This document shows, in pieces, positions 34,093 through 47,300 of a stretch of 64,000 nucleotides of DNA. Position 1 is the first letter of the stretch. Every line of letters begins with the position of its first letter. Origin of the DNA: Cenococcum geophilum 1.58 (Eukaryota > Ascomycota > Dothideomycetes > Gloniales > Gloniaceae); the NCBI GenBank assembly GCA_001692895.1, contig KV748193.1, positions 496,001-560,000 on the forward strand, read 5' to 3'. Position numbers and translations under genes: made by a program. The notes below the pieces were generated by a model. The model searched no databases and was not told the DNA's origin. It saw only the letters and a program-made list of their open reading frames with translations.

Positions 34093-34232
34093 TCCCTTAA
34101 CCCGCTGGTTCTGGCGCCCAGTTATCGATAAGGCTTTAGCCAATAAAGAGCCCTAGATCGACGAACTTTTGGTGTTCCATACACACGGACCATCATCTTA
34201 TCGATAACGGAGGACGCCAGCGGGTTAAGGGA
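34093..34232. mobile_element. TA-flanked MITE, 140 bp
   Basis: Starts TCCCTTAACCCGC and ends with its complement, flanked by TA on both sides (34091-34092, 34233-34234). The inverted repeats extend imperfectly through GTTATCGATAAG to about 40 bp. It retains CA/TG, as expected for an element too short for RIP. Tc1/mariner-type target site. Confidence 0.88.
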
Positions 34233-34601
34233 TAGCTAAAGGTATAGAGGTACGTTTAAGGGAGGTAGTAGTAGTAGAGGTAGTAAAGGTAGTTTAGTAA
34301 CACCCTTCTTCTTTTTTAACCTTAGAGGTATAGTTAATAGTAATAATAAGAATAAAAGGTAAGAGACTTTATTATTTTTACTACTATTTAACTATTTAAC
34401 GCACAGATATACTTGTTTACCCATTTTACGCTATCTAATAGTTGGTATAGTAATTAATATATTACAGTGTTGCCTTAATAACGCTATAAATAGATAACTA
34501 TTAGATCTAGATCCATATCCACGCCACTAATAAATTAGGCGTAGCTTAGTGGATTAATGGATCCCGATCTAATCTCGATCTATCCATCTCTTACACTGCT
34601 A

Positions 34602-35450
34602 ACGTATGTGATGGGGTTATGAAGGTGACCCTAGTTATGACCGATTTACATACCGCCTCCTTATTTAGGCTAACTTATTGCCTAAAATATACTGCCGCTT
34701 TGAACATCAATACATTGACTTTCCCTTGCACAGAACTCCATATTACCAAAGCCATGCCTTGCTAGCCGCGTGCTCTAGATGCAGAAGATTGTCTATAAGT
34801 AGCTTTAACAGCCTAGCAAACAGCAAGTCTCTATAAAAGCGCCGAGCCTTGTGCGAAAGCCTATGACGTTACGGAGGTCCCCAACAGTTTTACACTGACG
34901 TACGCGCAAGCACGGGTGCGTATTTTATAGCCTATGTAGCGTATACTAAAGTCTACCCAGTGTATATTAAGGCACGCTTCCTTATTAAGTTAGAACATCA
35001 CGTGCGTTTGACTTGTTTGCGCCTACATCGCGAAAATTGAAGGGCGCGCCTGAACACCACGATTAAGTCTTAATTTTAGAGTCTAAATTAGATTTGGAAC
35101 GCGCCAAAGGAGCCCTTGGTAAAGTCCTCCTAAAAGGGCAAGTCCCTATGCAGTGCTTTGTGAGTCGTCGCGTGAAACTAATTTGGGTGCTACCTCCGCG
35201 CCCATGCCTACGCCCGCGCCTGCGCCCGGTGGGAGTTTACTTTCCACCAGCAGCTCTAACTAAAATATCAAAAATCGACTTTATATAGGCTCTATTATAT
35301 ATATATTTATAGCTTTAAGACTTCTTACTAACGATGCGATAACTTATAACGGCTTTTACTAATTATTTACTACCAAATTAGCAGTTTGGCAAATTTTGAT
35401 TTTCAAATCGGTCATAACTAGGGTTACCTTCATAACCCCATCACATACGT
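34602..35450. mobile_element. TA-flanked MITE, 849 bp, inside the hAT target duplication
   Basis: 46-bp terminal inverted repeats (34602-34647, 35405-35450) with one mismatch, beginning ACGTATGTGATGGGG, flanked by TA (34600-34601, 35451-35452). No transposase: the 64-codon frame at 35094-35288 is proline/arginine-rich and unrecognised. It resembles a non-autonomous Tc1/mariner-type element. Its TA target is the TA inside CTAGTGAT. Confidence 0.92.
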
Positions 35451-35457
35451 TAGTGAT

Positions 35458-36301
35458 ATTTCTTATTAAGTCAATATCGTGGTATTGCCGCGATAATGAA
35501 TATCTGGAGGCCTTAATAATATAAATACGATAAGTAGTATAAATATACATTCATTTATTACTGGGAGCCATAATCCGCGGTTAAGCGATCTCATTTCTAA
35601 AGTTGTTAAAAGCGTAGAATATGTAGATATTAATAAAGGCCTAGTAGAGCCCGGGGACAAACTCTTTAGCCCATAAAAAGAGTCCGCACTACTTCTTGAA
35701 ATAATGCTTACGCTTCCAAATTTCCAACGACGGATTCGTGGCAATATTGCTAGACAACGTTTGAATTTGGGCGACGTTTTTTAAGCATCTTATAGTAATG
35801 TTGGAGGTTTTTATTCAATAAACACATAAAAGTCATCAGTTATATTCTGTAATTCGCATAACTCTAAATGCAAGCATAGATATAGAGCCGATCCGGTCCT
35901 ACCCCACTCTATACAGCGTATATAAATCCCTTTATAGAGATAGCTAACTTGCGAGCTAGTTTTTAAGAACAAAGCTAGATATTAGACGGGCGCTTTAAGA
36001 ACGGACCGGGCGTAAGGAGCTCCAATTAATTGAAATTCTATTCTTATTAACCCGAGGTACGAGTAGTCTATACTTTTAGGTGTAAGTATTCGAATTTTTA
36101 AACCCCCGCTAAGCCAGCTTTTAATTAGTTAGAAAAACCTGCTAAGCTAGCTTCTAGTTAGTTAGAAACAAGACTACGCGTGGTAAGTTATGGTAGAATC
36201 TATATAACGAATATTAAAATATTATAAACGTTGAAATATCTTAGTATTACACCTTCCTTTTTGTTAATACCTTTATTAATACTACTATATACCTTATAAA
36301 T
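35458..36301. other. Sequence before the Helitron ORF, no gene seen
   Basis: Mixed RIP. A 92-codon minus-strand frame (35744-35466) has no recognisable content. A 33-bp unit beginning GCTAAG is repeated twice in tandem (36108-36172). The 5' end of the Helitron should lie here, but I could not fix a TC terminus. Confidence 0.4.
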
Positions 36302-37767
36302 ATGGCAGATCCTACTATAATTAAGTGCAGCAAGTGCTATATCTATAAGCCCCGTCTTAACTTTATTAAAAACAGCCCTTTAAAAAAGCTTTTAAAGCTA
36401 TACCAGTTATATCGGTTAAAGGCACATTTTCTCTATATATTACTTCTACTTCTACTTACTTTTCTAGGTCTCTAAATATAATTTAAATAAGCGGAGGGCT
36501 CTTATAGAGTTAGGTTCTACTACTAAGAATTGTCCTACAAGGCGCTAGTAAACTACTCTACCTAAAAATAATACCGAGAACGCCTTTCTGCCTTATAGCC
36601 AGAACAGTTAAAATACCCTAAAATGGCTTAATAATAGAAGATAATTTGGGCAATATAATGGGAGTACCGCATTTTTAATTGGTAGGGTAAAGCTACTCCT
36701 CCACTATATACTACAGATAAAGCTCTATACAGTAAAAGAGGTACTCTAAATAGCCTAAATACGTCCTTATTAGAACTGGCTTCTATACCTACTCTACTAC
36801 TAATATCCACTCTACCTCTAATACCTACTCTACCTTTAATACCTACTTTACTACTAATACCACCTTCCTTACAGCAAGCTCCTTTGTGGTAAGCTCCTTT
36901 ACAGCAAGCTCCCTTACGGCAAGCTCCTTTATAGTAAGCTCCCTTATAGTAAGCTCCCTCGCGGTAAGCTTTAACTATAGCTATACTACTACCTATTTCG
37001 GCTATTAATTAGGAGCGAATTAAGAAGTTTAGGAGTATACTATATAGAGACGTGCAGTTGTTATAAGGAGTAGTAGTTCCAAATAGGCCTAGCTACAGAG
37101 GGTGCTAATATAGGTGTATATAAAGTCTATATTAAGGACGCCGATAGCCTTAAAGATCTAACCCTTCTTTTTCTATTTAGTAAAAGCAATAGGCTTAATC
37201 CAGGGCCTATTCCTAGCTTCCTACCTATACTTACTACGGTAGAGGAGCTTCTAATTGCGCGCGTATACGTTTATCTATAAGTCGTGCATATACGCGGCTA
37301 GCAATATCGCTATACTAGCTACGTTTACTACTTTGGCTAGAATATACTAAAGACTTAAAGGTAGCTACCACGGCTACCTACTAAACTTAATATACCAGTC
37401 GTAAGGCCTATAGCAGTAGAGGGTGGTAAATACTTAAGTTAGTGGTTTACTAAGTAGTATACTATAAGGAGCTCTGCTATAGTATAGTAGCTTTACTTTT
37501 TAAAGGTTAATTATTCTAATTATTATAATATTAAAATATGTAGCACCAAGCTTACTAGCTTACTTAAGAATAGCTCTATATTAGATTAACTACCTTATAT
37601 TAACGAGTTAGAGTTTAATTTTAGTGGCCTAATAGCTTACCCTACTGCTTCTATATAATATCCTTCTGTTATTAATCCTTTACCTACTAAGCTTAGTAGT
37701 AATATACTAGATAGCGAATTTAATAACAATATATTAGATACTTTAGTTCCTAATTTAGTACTTAACC
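36302..37767 (+). pseudogene. Helitron RepHel relic, N-terminal part
   Basis: ATG at 36302 (MADPTIIKCSKCYIYKPRLN): a CxxC followed by a second degraded pair (LYQLYRLKAH), the N-terminal zinc motif common in fungal Helitron proteins. A tandem run of 15-bp units (about 36870-36970; AAGCTCCTTTACAG type) encodes a QQAPL-like repeat. Then IPSFLPTLTTVEELLIARV-like and RGQQYRYTSYVYYF-like segments (about 37200-37330) match the conserved region upstream of the Rep domain. It ends at the Gypsy-3 insertion. Confidence 0.78.
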
Positions 37768-37973
37768 TATTACGGCACTAACCTAACGCATATTATTTTA
37801 TACTGTCTTATACTGTCTTATACTATCTTGTACTATTTCCTACTATTAGCTAGCCCACCACTAGCGCCTTAGCGGCTGACCCTACTATTTATATACAATA
37901 CCCCCTTTTACCTTCTTCTCCTCTTTATACCATAACGTAGTTATTTAGTCTACTTTATTATAGCACTATAACA
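37768..37973 (+). repeat. Gypsy-3 5' LTR
   Basis: 206 bp, starts TATTACGGCAC (TG to TA by RIP), ends ATAACA. Contains TACTGTCTTA/TACTATCTTG tandem units. Pairs with 44122-44327. Confidence 0.93.
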
Positions 37974-38149
37974 GTTTATAGTATCCCTAATTGCGCCCCA
38001 TTATAACCTTTGTTTTTTCCTAATCTATTTATTTTATTTTCCTAATATAATTGCGACCTGCCGTAACTAATAACACTATACTATAAGTCTTAGATAACCC
38101 TAGCATAGTTATAAATAATCTTAGTACTATAACCAGCCTTATAGACTTT

Positions 38150-39500
38150 AATTACCTTATATAAATCCCTTAAAATAGGCGACTATAATATAGATAATAC
38201 TCTATCGGCAAATATATGTAAAGTACTTGCCTACCTTTTTAATACTTTCTATACCTATATTACCAAGGCAATTAGGAGTAGCCTAGAGTACCCTAAGGAC
38301 CTTAACGTAGTAGGAACCTTCTAGTACCTCTCTATATATACAACTTTCCTAACTAGCGTTAAGAGTAGTTTCTAAGCCGTTTATAATAAAGGCCAAACTA
38401 TAAAGTTCTAACTTAAAAAAGCTTAGCATAGAATTAACTCCCTTAAAACGCTTAAACTATATATATAATAATACAAATAGCAAGCCTTTATAAATACTTA
38501 GACTATATAAAGTCTAAGCCTTTAGATTACTATACTTACCTAGACTATTACCAATAAGAATACTACTACTAGCTCTCCTTTTCTAACTAAGCTTTATAGA
38601 AAAAAGCGTAAAGTAAAAGATCTAACCCTATTTAATAGCAAGGGATTACCAACTAAGAAGTTTTTTTTTTAAATAGGAAATAAAGATCTAAGGCGTTTTC
38701 TAAAGGGATATAAAGTGCTTTAAGACCCTAATAGACAAGTCCTCTATATATTAGATATGCTAACAGATAAAGCTTATAACTATATTAAGTATGGCCTTAA
38801 TATACTACGTATATACCTAAACAACTTAAGTAAATAGACCTTCTCTAACTAAGAGTCTATATTTATATATATAAGGAAGCACTATAAGACTATAGATATA
38901 ACCTAAGCAGCTAAAAATAAGCTGGATACCTTAAGCTAAGGTGATTATAACTACTAGTTTTGGAAAGTAGAGCTTAATAAGTTAATAATTAAAGCAAATA
39001 AGACTAAGGAATAAAAAGTAAATCTACTTAAAAAGAATATTTCCTTTAAGATAAAGGACCTAGCCCTTACCCTTAGCCGTAAAATTAGTAATACTAACTA
39101 TAAAGGCTGAAGCGAGCAGATAGATATATTTGCTTATAACCTATAGAACTATACCTACTATACTAAGCTAAATACCGCTAAGCTAAGTACCGCTAGCGGC
39201 TATTAACCTATATTACTGTAAAATAACCTAATAGACCTTAACGCTGTTAAGTTTAGTAGTAATAGTAATAGCCTCCCTAATAACGTCTAAAGATATTATA
39301 TAGATAATAGACTTTATATAGCGTATAGTTAACCTAGCTACTAGAAAAATGCTTATAACCCCTAAAAGAACCTAAATCCCCTTCTAATACTACTGCGCTA
39401 ACCCCCTTCTAGCCACGGCGGATTCTTTAATAGAGGGGATAGTAATTAAGGCGGTAACCGTAGATAAGGATATAGGTTTAGATACAGAGACCTACCCCTA
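38150..39500 (+). pseudogene. Gypsy-3 gag relic
   Basis: Position and length fit gag. Readable segments are short (for example AKYVKYLPTFLILSIPILPR around 38215-38275 in one frame) and I could not confirm a zinc knuckle. Called mainly from its place between LTR and pol. Confidence 0.5.
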
Positions 39501-42500
39501 TAATTCCCTTCCCTAATATAGCCTTAGCTAATAGTCTCATACATAAACTATAGATAAATACTCCGTGCTACTACCAATTATAAAACCGGCTATATTATTA
39601 GTAAAGTATCCTTTAGCATATATATACCGTTAGAGACTAATATATTAGGATATACTAGCTAAGACCACAGCCACTAGCTAAGCCCTATAATTTTACTATT
39701 AAAAGGCTAACCCTTAGACTAAGTCGCCTTTAAGGGTTAGAACTATACGGGGAGGAGAATAAAAGGATTAGATTTATGCTACTAGATTAGTTAAACCTTA
39801 TTTTAAGCTAGCTACTACTTAACCATAGAATAGTAAATAGTAATTAGAATACCATCCTTATTTAAACCTACCTCTCCTTACTGCGTAACTTACTCCTATA
39901 AGTTCTTATTAAAATAGTATGCCTTATTAATACTAGTAGTATAGCACCAGCGTTTATAGATAAAGACTCGCTTATAAAAAAGTATAATATTATAATAAAA
40001 AGACTCCTAGTCCTAAAACCACTCCGCCTTACTAATAGACTTCTATCTAGGTTTATTACCTACTACTTTATAGTAATAATAATAGTTAGCTACTATATAG
40101 AATCTATACTCTTCTACGTTATAAAGTTATTACCCTTTATACTAGTAATTCTTAGAATACCCTAGCTTAAAAAGTATAACCTAAGGATAGACTTCCCCGC
40201 CCTAGAGCTTAAGTTTAAATCTAATTACTATGCCTATAACTGTCTCCTATAGTATATTCCTAACTATAACTAAGTAATACTATATAGACGCATTATATAG
40301 CTAACGCTTAGATACCGTCAGCTGATAGTAAAGAGGTGCCTAATACTAGTAAGCTAATATATATAGTAAACCGGGCAGAGATTCTAGAAGACTAAATTAC
40401 TACCCTATTCTTTAAAAAATAAATACCGCTAGAACTATAAGTCCCATATATATACCCGCTTAATCTAAGTTAGCTAATAAAATATCTAACTCTAAGTTAT
40501 TTACTATACGTATATATGACCGCACGTATAATAGCTAAGGGCGTTATAGCTAAGACTAAAACCAGAGCAATTAAAACCTCCCCCCTATAACGCCTAACCG
40601 TATACCTATCCCCCGCGCGTACTATATAGGGCCGCCGCCTTATTTCCGCCCCCCTAGGCTAACTAAGCTATATTAGCTTAGCTGTAGCACTAGAAAACCA
40701 AATACGCCCTAACCTAGACAATATTAGATATACTTATGCCGTTAATTTTACCTAGTTCTATAAATAAAAAGATATAAAGGTAATAAAGATCTATATAGCG
40801 GAGCTAGTAGAACTAGTTAAATAAAAAGAGTATTAATAGCTACTTAAGGAGTTGCCTATAGGCTTAATAGAAGTACTAAACCTATTAGAAAGGTCTTTCC
40901 GCTAGTAAAAGGCGACTATATAATAGACAAAACCCATAAAGCATTACCCTCTTATTTTTATAACTTCCTTAAAATAAACCTAAAAACAAAGTCTAATTCT
41001 CTACACCAAAAGATAGTTAATACTAATATCAAGAAATTTCTAAAAGGTAAACTAGGATTAACCTATAAAGACATTTTATAACGCTTATTAAAAGAGTTTC
41101 GCGAATATATTAAATACTTCTTCCCTAAAAACGTAGATAAGTTACCCCCTTACCGACCATAGGACTATAAGATTAAGATTATACCTAGAAAGCAGGCCCC
41201 GTATTATAAGAATAGATTACTCTTACCTACTAGACTTAGTTATGTAAAGAAGTGGATTAACAAGATACTAGATAAGGGTTTTATCCGCAAATTAACCTTA
41301 CTAGCCACTATACTACTCCTCCTTACTGTAAAACCTAGCGGCGGTATATAAATTTACTATAACTACTAAGGCTTAAATATAGTTACTATTAAGAATTGGT
41401 ATCTATTGCTATTAGTTTACGAGACACTTAATATACTCTATAGTGCTAAGTACTTTACTAAGCTTAATATAATTACTGCGTTTAACTAAATCCGGATTGC
41501 GGAAGGCCATAAATAGCTTATAGTATTTATTACCCAGTTTAGGCTCTATAAAATATTAGTTATACTATTTAGTCTCTATAACGCACCCGCTATATTTTAA
41601 AACTATATTAACTATATTTTATATAACGCCCTTAATAACTACTACACTGCGTATCTTAATAATGTCCTTAATTTTTTAAAAACACGCGTTAAGCATATAA
41701 AAATATATAAATAAAATTATCTAGAGACTTAGTAATGCTGGACTCTAGATTAATATTAATAAGTTTAAGTTTTATACTACTAAAACAAAATACCTTAGCT
41801 TAATTATCTTAACTAATAGTATAACTATAGACCAAGGAGCTCCTAGCAATTATTAAAGTACTAAAAAAAATAGCGCCCTAAACTATAAGGAACTAAGTAG
41901 CTGTTTAAAATTATTATAAACTATAAGAACCTCTAGACATTTATAATAATAAAATAATTAAACTAGTACTAAGTCCGCTAGGCTAAGTTCCTTTCCTAAT
42001 TTAACTTTATTATTACCTATAGGCCTAATACTAAAGCTACGGTCCTAGACGCTCTTAGCCGCCTTTTAGGCGCTATACCTGCTAATACTAATAACAAATG
42101 TCTACGACACTAAAACCGCGTTGTCTTACTACCAAAGAAAGTTAACCCTATTATCCTAGAAGAGCTACTAAGCGAATCCCAAAACTAGAATATTAAAGAC
42201 TTTATTATAGTAATGGACCCAGAGCTTAAGAAAAAACCCCTTAAGGAGCTTATTAAGAATGCCTATATAAAAAATAAACTCGCTAGAAATATATTGGCTG
42301 CGTTATATAAACGGGAAGACTATAAAGTATACTATTAGCCTAAGTAGATTAGGAAGCTGCTCCGCTATAATAAATCTAAATATTTAATTATTAACTGCCT
42401 AATCTACTATAGGAACTAAGTATTTGTCCCTAATTTACCTAAACTTTAACTAAAAGTTATATACCGCACGTATAGTTTAGGCCCTATAGGTTACCTAGGC

Positions 42501-43780
42501 CGCATTAAGACACTAGACCTCCTTAATTAAATATATTAGTAGCTAGGTATTTTATAATTTATAGCTACCTTTATAAGAGACTGCGCTCTCTATTTCCATA
42601 TAAAGACCCTATACTTAGCACCGCCTAATTTCCTAAAACTACTAGAACTACTAGTTCGCCCGTAAACTAATATCTCTATTAACTACATCGTTAACCTACC
42701 TAAGTGCCTTTATAATGGCAAAATATATAAATATATCTTTATTGTTATTAACCGCCTAATAAAGATAAGATACTTTATTTCTGTTACTAGCCTAGATACT
42801 AAAGAGCTTATTAAAGCATTTATTTATACTATTTATAAGTTATACAGCGCTCTAAATACTATTATTTCTAATAGAGGCTCCTTATTTATTTTTAACTTCT
42901 AGCGTTGCCTAAATTAGCGCCTAAAAGTAACCCTAAGCTCTAGCTCCGTATAGTACCCTTAAATAGATGATTAAACCGAGATTATTAACGCAGTAATAAA
43001 TAAGTACCTATGCGCCTTTATAAGCTTTACCTAAGACAACTAGATAGATTGGCTCCCCCTTACTAAGTTTGCTATAAATAACTAGGTTAATAAGACTATA
43101 GGAATCTTACTATTCTTTGCCAACTATAGCTATAACCTACGTCTAGGTATTAAACTAGTAAGCCCTTAGCTATTAGCCCTATTTATATATATAAAGAAAG
43201 AGTACCTATAAGCTAATACTATTGCTAACTACTTTAAGCGTATCCTAACCTAGCTTAAAGCCCTAGCTTATATCTCCTAGTAACGCTATAAAGATAATAC
43301 TAATATAAAATAAGATAAGGGTATAATATTTAAAAAGGATAATATAGTTATAGTTAGCCTTAAAAATATAAAGACTAACTAGCCTAAGAGAAAGTAGAAT
43401 AATAACTAAGACGGACCCTAGCCCATCCTAGCTGCCTATAGAGGAGTATTTATAGTTAACCTCCTAGACTATATCCGTGTTAATAAGTCTTTCTATACTT
43501 TAAAAGTCCGCCTTTAGTTCCTTAAAGAGATCTCTAGTTAAGTATATATTAATAAAGAGGAACGTTATAATATTATAGGCAGGATAGCTAAAAGGGATAA
43601 TAACGGCAATATTACGGATAAGTGGAAATTTAAAAAGATTCTTAATATATATAATAAACAAATAGACGAGCATAGCTTAACATTTATATTAAGTGGAAGT
43701 ATTATAATAAGGAAACCTAGGAACCTAAGAAATCCCTAAAAGGGTGCGAGCGTATACTACTAAAGTTCTATAAATAATAC
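39500..43780 (+). pseudogene. Gypsy-3 pol relic (RT, RNase H, integrase, chromodomain)
   Basis: RT at about 41090-41700: VDKLPPYRPQDYKIKI-like, then IIPRKQAPYYKNRLLLPT, KPSGGIQIYYNYQGLN, and the catalytic box AYLNNVLNFL near 41650, both Asp lost. Integrase at about 42300-43250: IFIVINRLIKIRYFISV, TIISNRGSLFIFNFQRCL and QIDDQTEIINAVINKYL carry the core positions, with Asp changed to Asn. A chromodomain relic (TFILSGSI / KWKYYNKETQEPQKSLKGCE in the shifted frame) lies at about 43680-43760. Q and W codons read as TAG throughout. Confidence 0.88.
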
Positions 43781-43882
43781 CCTAAGAAGCTAGAACCCCT
43801 AGACTAGGTATAAGATAAGGGAGAGTTATACTAAAACCGTAGCTAACTATAAAGATAATTTATAGTGGTTAAGATCTTATAA

Positions 43883-43905
43883 AACTTTAACCGCCGGTTA
43901 AAGTT
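43883..43905. repeat. Conserved hairpin A, copy 2 (Gypsy-3)
   Basis: Perfect 23-bp palindrome with AACTTTAACCG arms, followed by TATCTAATTAGTTAG exactly as in the Gypsy-1 copy at 11850. Lies between the chromodomain and the 3' LTR. Confidence 0.9.
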
Positions 43906-43992
43906 ATCTAATTAGTTAGTTTTTTGCTAAGAAGTGCTATATAGTAGCGGTGTAGAGTTCTACTAACTTTATTCGTTAAACTAACTAATTAG

Positions 43993-44019
43993 GATTTTCT
44001 ATACCTAGTATAAAAAATC
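43993..44019. repeat. Conserved hairpin B, copy 2 (Gypsy-3)
   Basis: GATTTTCTATACC arm paired with a RIP-mutated partner arm; flanks CTAATTAG and GCTATTAGCTTAGTTAA as in the other copies. Confidence 0.85.
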
Positions 44020-44121
44020 GCTATTAGCTTAGTTAAGAGTAGTAAGCGAAAGTAATATCTTTGCAGTAAAAACAAGTTACTTATTTAGTTTAGGGACTAA
44101 ACCTTCTAGGGAGGGGAGTAC

Positions 44122-44327
44122 TGTTACGGCACTAACCTAACATATATTATTTTATATTGTCTCATACTATCTTATACTATCTCGTACTATTTCCTACTAT
44201 TAGCTAGCTCACTACTAGCGTCTTAGCGGCTAGCCCTACTATTTATATATAATACCCCCTTTTACCTTCTTCTCCTCTTTATACCATAACGTAGTTATTT
44301 AGTCTACTTTATTATAGTACCACAATA
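44122..44327 (+). repeat. Gypsy-3 3' LTR
   Basis: 206 bp, starts TGTTACGGCAC, ends CACAATA. Preceded by a GGGAGGGGAGTA-type purine tract. Confidence 0.93.
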
Positions 44328-44332
44328 TAACC

Positions 44333-47300
44333 TTAATAAATTAAAACTTTTAAGTTGTAAGGTTTAATACTAATAAGGCCTATAAATGGGCCTAGAGGTT
44401 TCTACTATGCGGTAGATACCTCTCTCTAAGCAATTAGCTAGTTTTATTATGCGTAGCGCCTTTCCTACTCTATTTCCTTATAGTAAAGCTGACTTTAATA
44501 TACTATAAAGCTATATAGTTACCCTAGCTACGTACGCTAAGTATATACTTAAGTATCAGGACGATTAGTTTGGCCGCTACCCCTTATTTTACTACTATAT
44601 GTTTAATCGGATTATAAGAGAGTAAGCCTTTAATACTACCTGCTTCCTTTATAGCCAATTAAATAAGAATAGTCTATTTTTAAATAAGCTTAGTAATCTT
44701 ATAAATAGTAGTAGGGGTAACTAGGTTTTAAATAAGATTATACAGTATATATAAAAGCTTAAAAGCACTAGGCCCTATTAAAAGTAGAAGAGAAATAAGC
44801 TTATAGCGTATGCTAAAAATATTAAGAGCCAGTTTCTATTCTTTACACTTAGCGCGGCTAATTTATATTAGTATAATCTATACTCTTATATGCCTCTATT
44901 AAATAAATATAAGGCTGCTAATAAGGCTTAATGCTACCAGATTACTTCTTAGAATTTTAATAATAATCTATATATTACTACTTACTAGCTATATTACCGC
45001 TTTAATCTATTTACAAAGCACGTGCTTATAGGTCTATTTAATAGCACTAACTTTTAGTCCTAATATAAGTGGTAAGTATAAGGTAGCTGCTATATATATA
45101 GCTTCTTATAAAGTTTAATAGCCCTAAGGCTAAATCCATTAACTAGTAAATTAAAGGCGGCTTTTACTAAGCACTAGGCTGCTTTTATATCTATAATAAA
45201 TCCTAATTAATCTAGGCCTCCTAATTTTTAATATCCTTTTACTCTTAGCTATAAGGAACAGCTTAATACTAGTAAGCTTCTTACCGTCTGCCTTAATTAA
45301 TTTTAACAGCACTATAATTGCACTAAATCTTACTGCTTAAGATTAAAGAAAGGCTCCGCTAGAGTAAAGGAGTACCGCTTTTACTTTCTACGCTCTCTTC
45401 GCGATAAGGCCGCTGTATTAAAGGATTAAAATCTATATTACTAGACGTTCTGTCTATAGCGTAATAATAAGCTTCTTAATAGCTATAATATAGCTATAAT
45501 ACTAGCGTAGATGGTAAATATTAATATATCGCCTACTACAAGTATATTAGTAATAGTTAACTATATAGGCAAATATTACAGTAAGGAGGAGAAGAAGTTA
45601 TCTTCCTACTAGGAGTTACTTTAATTAGTATAGCCGCACGCTAATAGTCTTTATGCCTTTAATTTAGTAGTAGCTAAGTTTATAAATAAGCTTATTACTA
45701 AATGCGATTAGTTAGTATAGGGGGTATACTATCTACTTCTTAACATTCCCCTTTCTAAAGGCTTAAGGAATGTAGTAACTTTAGATTACTGCTAGGAGGA
45801 CGATTAAAGCGCTATATATAGGCTTAAGGATGGGTAATTAAGAGGGTACGGACTATCTAACTATAAGAAATATAAGCGCCGCCTAGATAGGGTAGAGGAT
45901 GTTATTTTCCTTAATTTTCTACTCTATTTTAATTACTTTACTTATAAGCGTTAACTAAGAGTAAGGCCTTAAGTTATATTGTATTTTCCGTAATACAAAG
46001 GCGATCCTTCCTATTTATAGTATTCTAAGTTCTGCCGTATAAAGCTTATTCCTTATTATCCGTAAAGGGAGTATAAGAAAGTAGCTATTTATACTAATAG
46101 ATTTAGGGCCCCTAATTATATAGCTTCCTATTAGGCTTATATTAACTCTTATTAGCACTTGCCTAACTACTTCTATAATTAGAAACTAGAGAAAGGTTAT
46201 AAACCCGCTAACAATATTAATAAGTTTAAGGGCGATTTTATAGACGACTTAGAGCTATACTAGTCTTTTAAGGCCCTATATGCCCGCGTTTAAAATACTA
46301 ATAGAGTTAAAATTAAGAATCCTAATAAGCTTAGTAATAGGGAGCTTAATTATAACTACGACTAGAGTATATATTAGGGTATATACTCGCAGCTTAATAA
46401 GAGGTCTTATTAGTAGGAAGTATAGCTATAGCCTCTACTATAGAGCCGCCTATTCTAGACAGTAACTCCATCCTCTTTATAACTAGGCTAGCGTTATATC
46501 TATAACGTTATAGTTAATTACTATAGGCAGATCTAAGTAGGCCTTGGCCCCCCCCCCTACTACGGATTAATATTAATAGAGAGGTAGGAACCGGCAAATT
46601 ATATCTTATTACTATCCTCTCTACTACACTCTATAATATAGTAAGGGCTAATAGTAAGCTAATGCTATTAGCTTAAGCGGCTCCTACTAGGTAGCTGCCT
46701 TTAATATTAATGGTAGAACTATATACAATCTATTAAGGTTGCCAGTAAATTACCTATTTAAGAAATTGCCTGCTACTAGTCTTACGCCTCTATAATAAGC
46801 TTTTAAGGATATTTACTATCTTGTCCTTAACGAGAAATCTATAATTAAGTAAGTATATCTAGCCTAAATTAATTACCGCCTTTATTAAATCTACCCTATA
46901 TATAACAACAACTACTTTAAAGGCTTAAACATCTTGCTAGTAGGCGATTTCCATTAGCTTCCCTCTGTAAATTAGGCGGCCTTATATAATAATCTACCCG
47001 CTAGGCCGTTAAAGCTCACTAGCTACGGAAAAGGAGCCTATAAAGTAATTAACTAAACTACTATCCTAGATTAAGTTATACGGTAGGGCAGTAATAACGC
47101 TAAGAGCTCTATATTTAGGACCGCCCTTATAAAGCTATATAGTAATTCTATAAGTAATTTAACCTAGAAGCTTTTTTAACTAAGTATAAATAGGGACTAT
47201 CTACTAATAAGGTTACGGATTTTAATAATATAATTTAGCTATATAGCATACGCGCTACTATAGGTAAGTATAATACTACTTAGCTTCGCGACCTTTTATA

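Larger units (their letters stand above)
28924..34598 (-). mobile_element. hAT transposon (5675 bp with nested insertions)
   Basis: Seen: terminal inverted repeats CAGTGTAAGAGATGGAT at 28924 and its complement ending at 34598. The left target duplication is CTAGTGAT (28916-28923). The right copy is split: C-TA at 34599-34601 and TA-GTGAT at 35451-35457, separated by a later TA-targeting MITE. Joined, they restore CTAGTGAT exactly. A hAT transposase relic lies on the minus strand. A LINE copy (29446-31552) and a MITE (34093-34232) are nested inside. Confidence 0.92.
37768..44327 (+). mobile_element. Gypsy-3, chromovirus nested in the Helitron
   Basis: 206-bp LTRs at 37768-37973 and 44122-44327 with target duplication TAACC at 37763-37767 and 44328-44332. 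A polypurine tract (about 44109-44120) precedes the 3' LTR. Gag, RT, RNase H, integrase and chromodomain relics lie in order on the plus strand. Total 6560 bp. Almost all CpA/TpG are gone internally, so it was heavily RIPed after insertion. Confidence 0.95.

Noticed and set aside
35466..35744. 92-codon minus-strand ORF
   Set aside because: Overlaps the MITE border and has no recognisable content or codon-use support.
46280..46465. 61-codon plus-strand ORF
   Set aside because: Shifted frame inside the Helitron relic; the conserved Helitron reading runs in another frame there.
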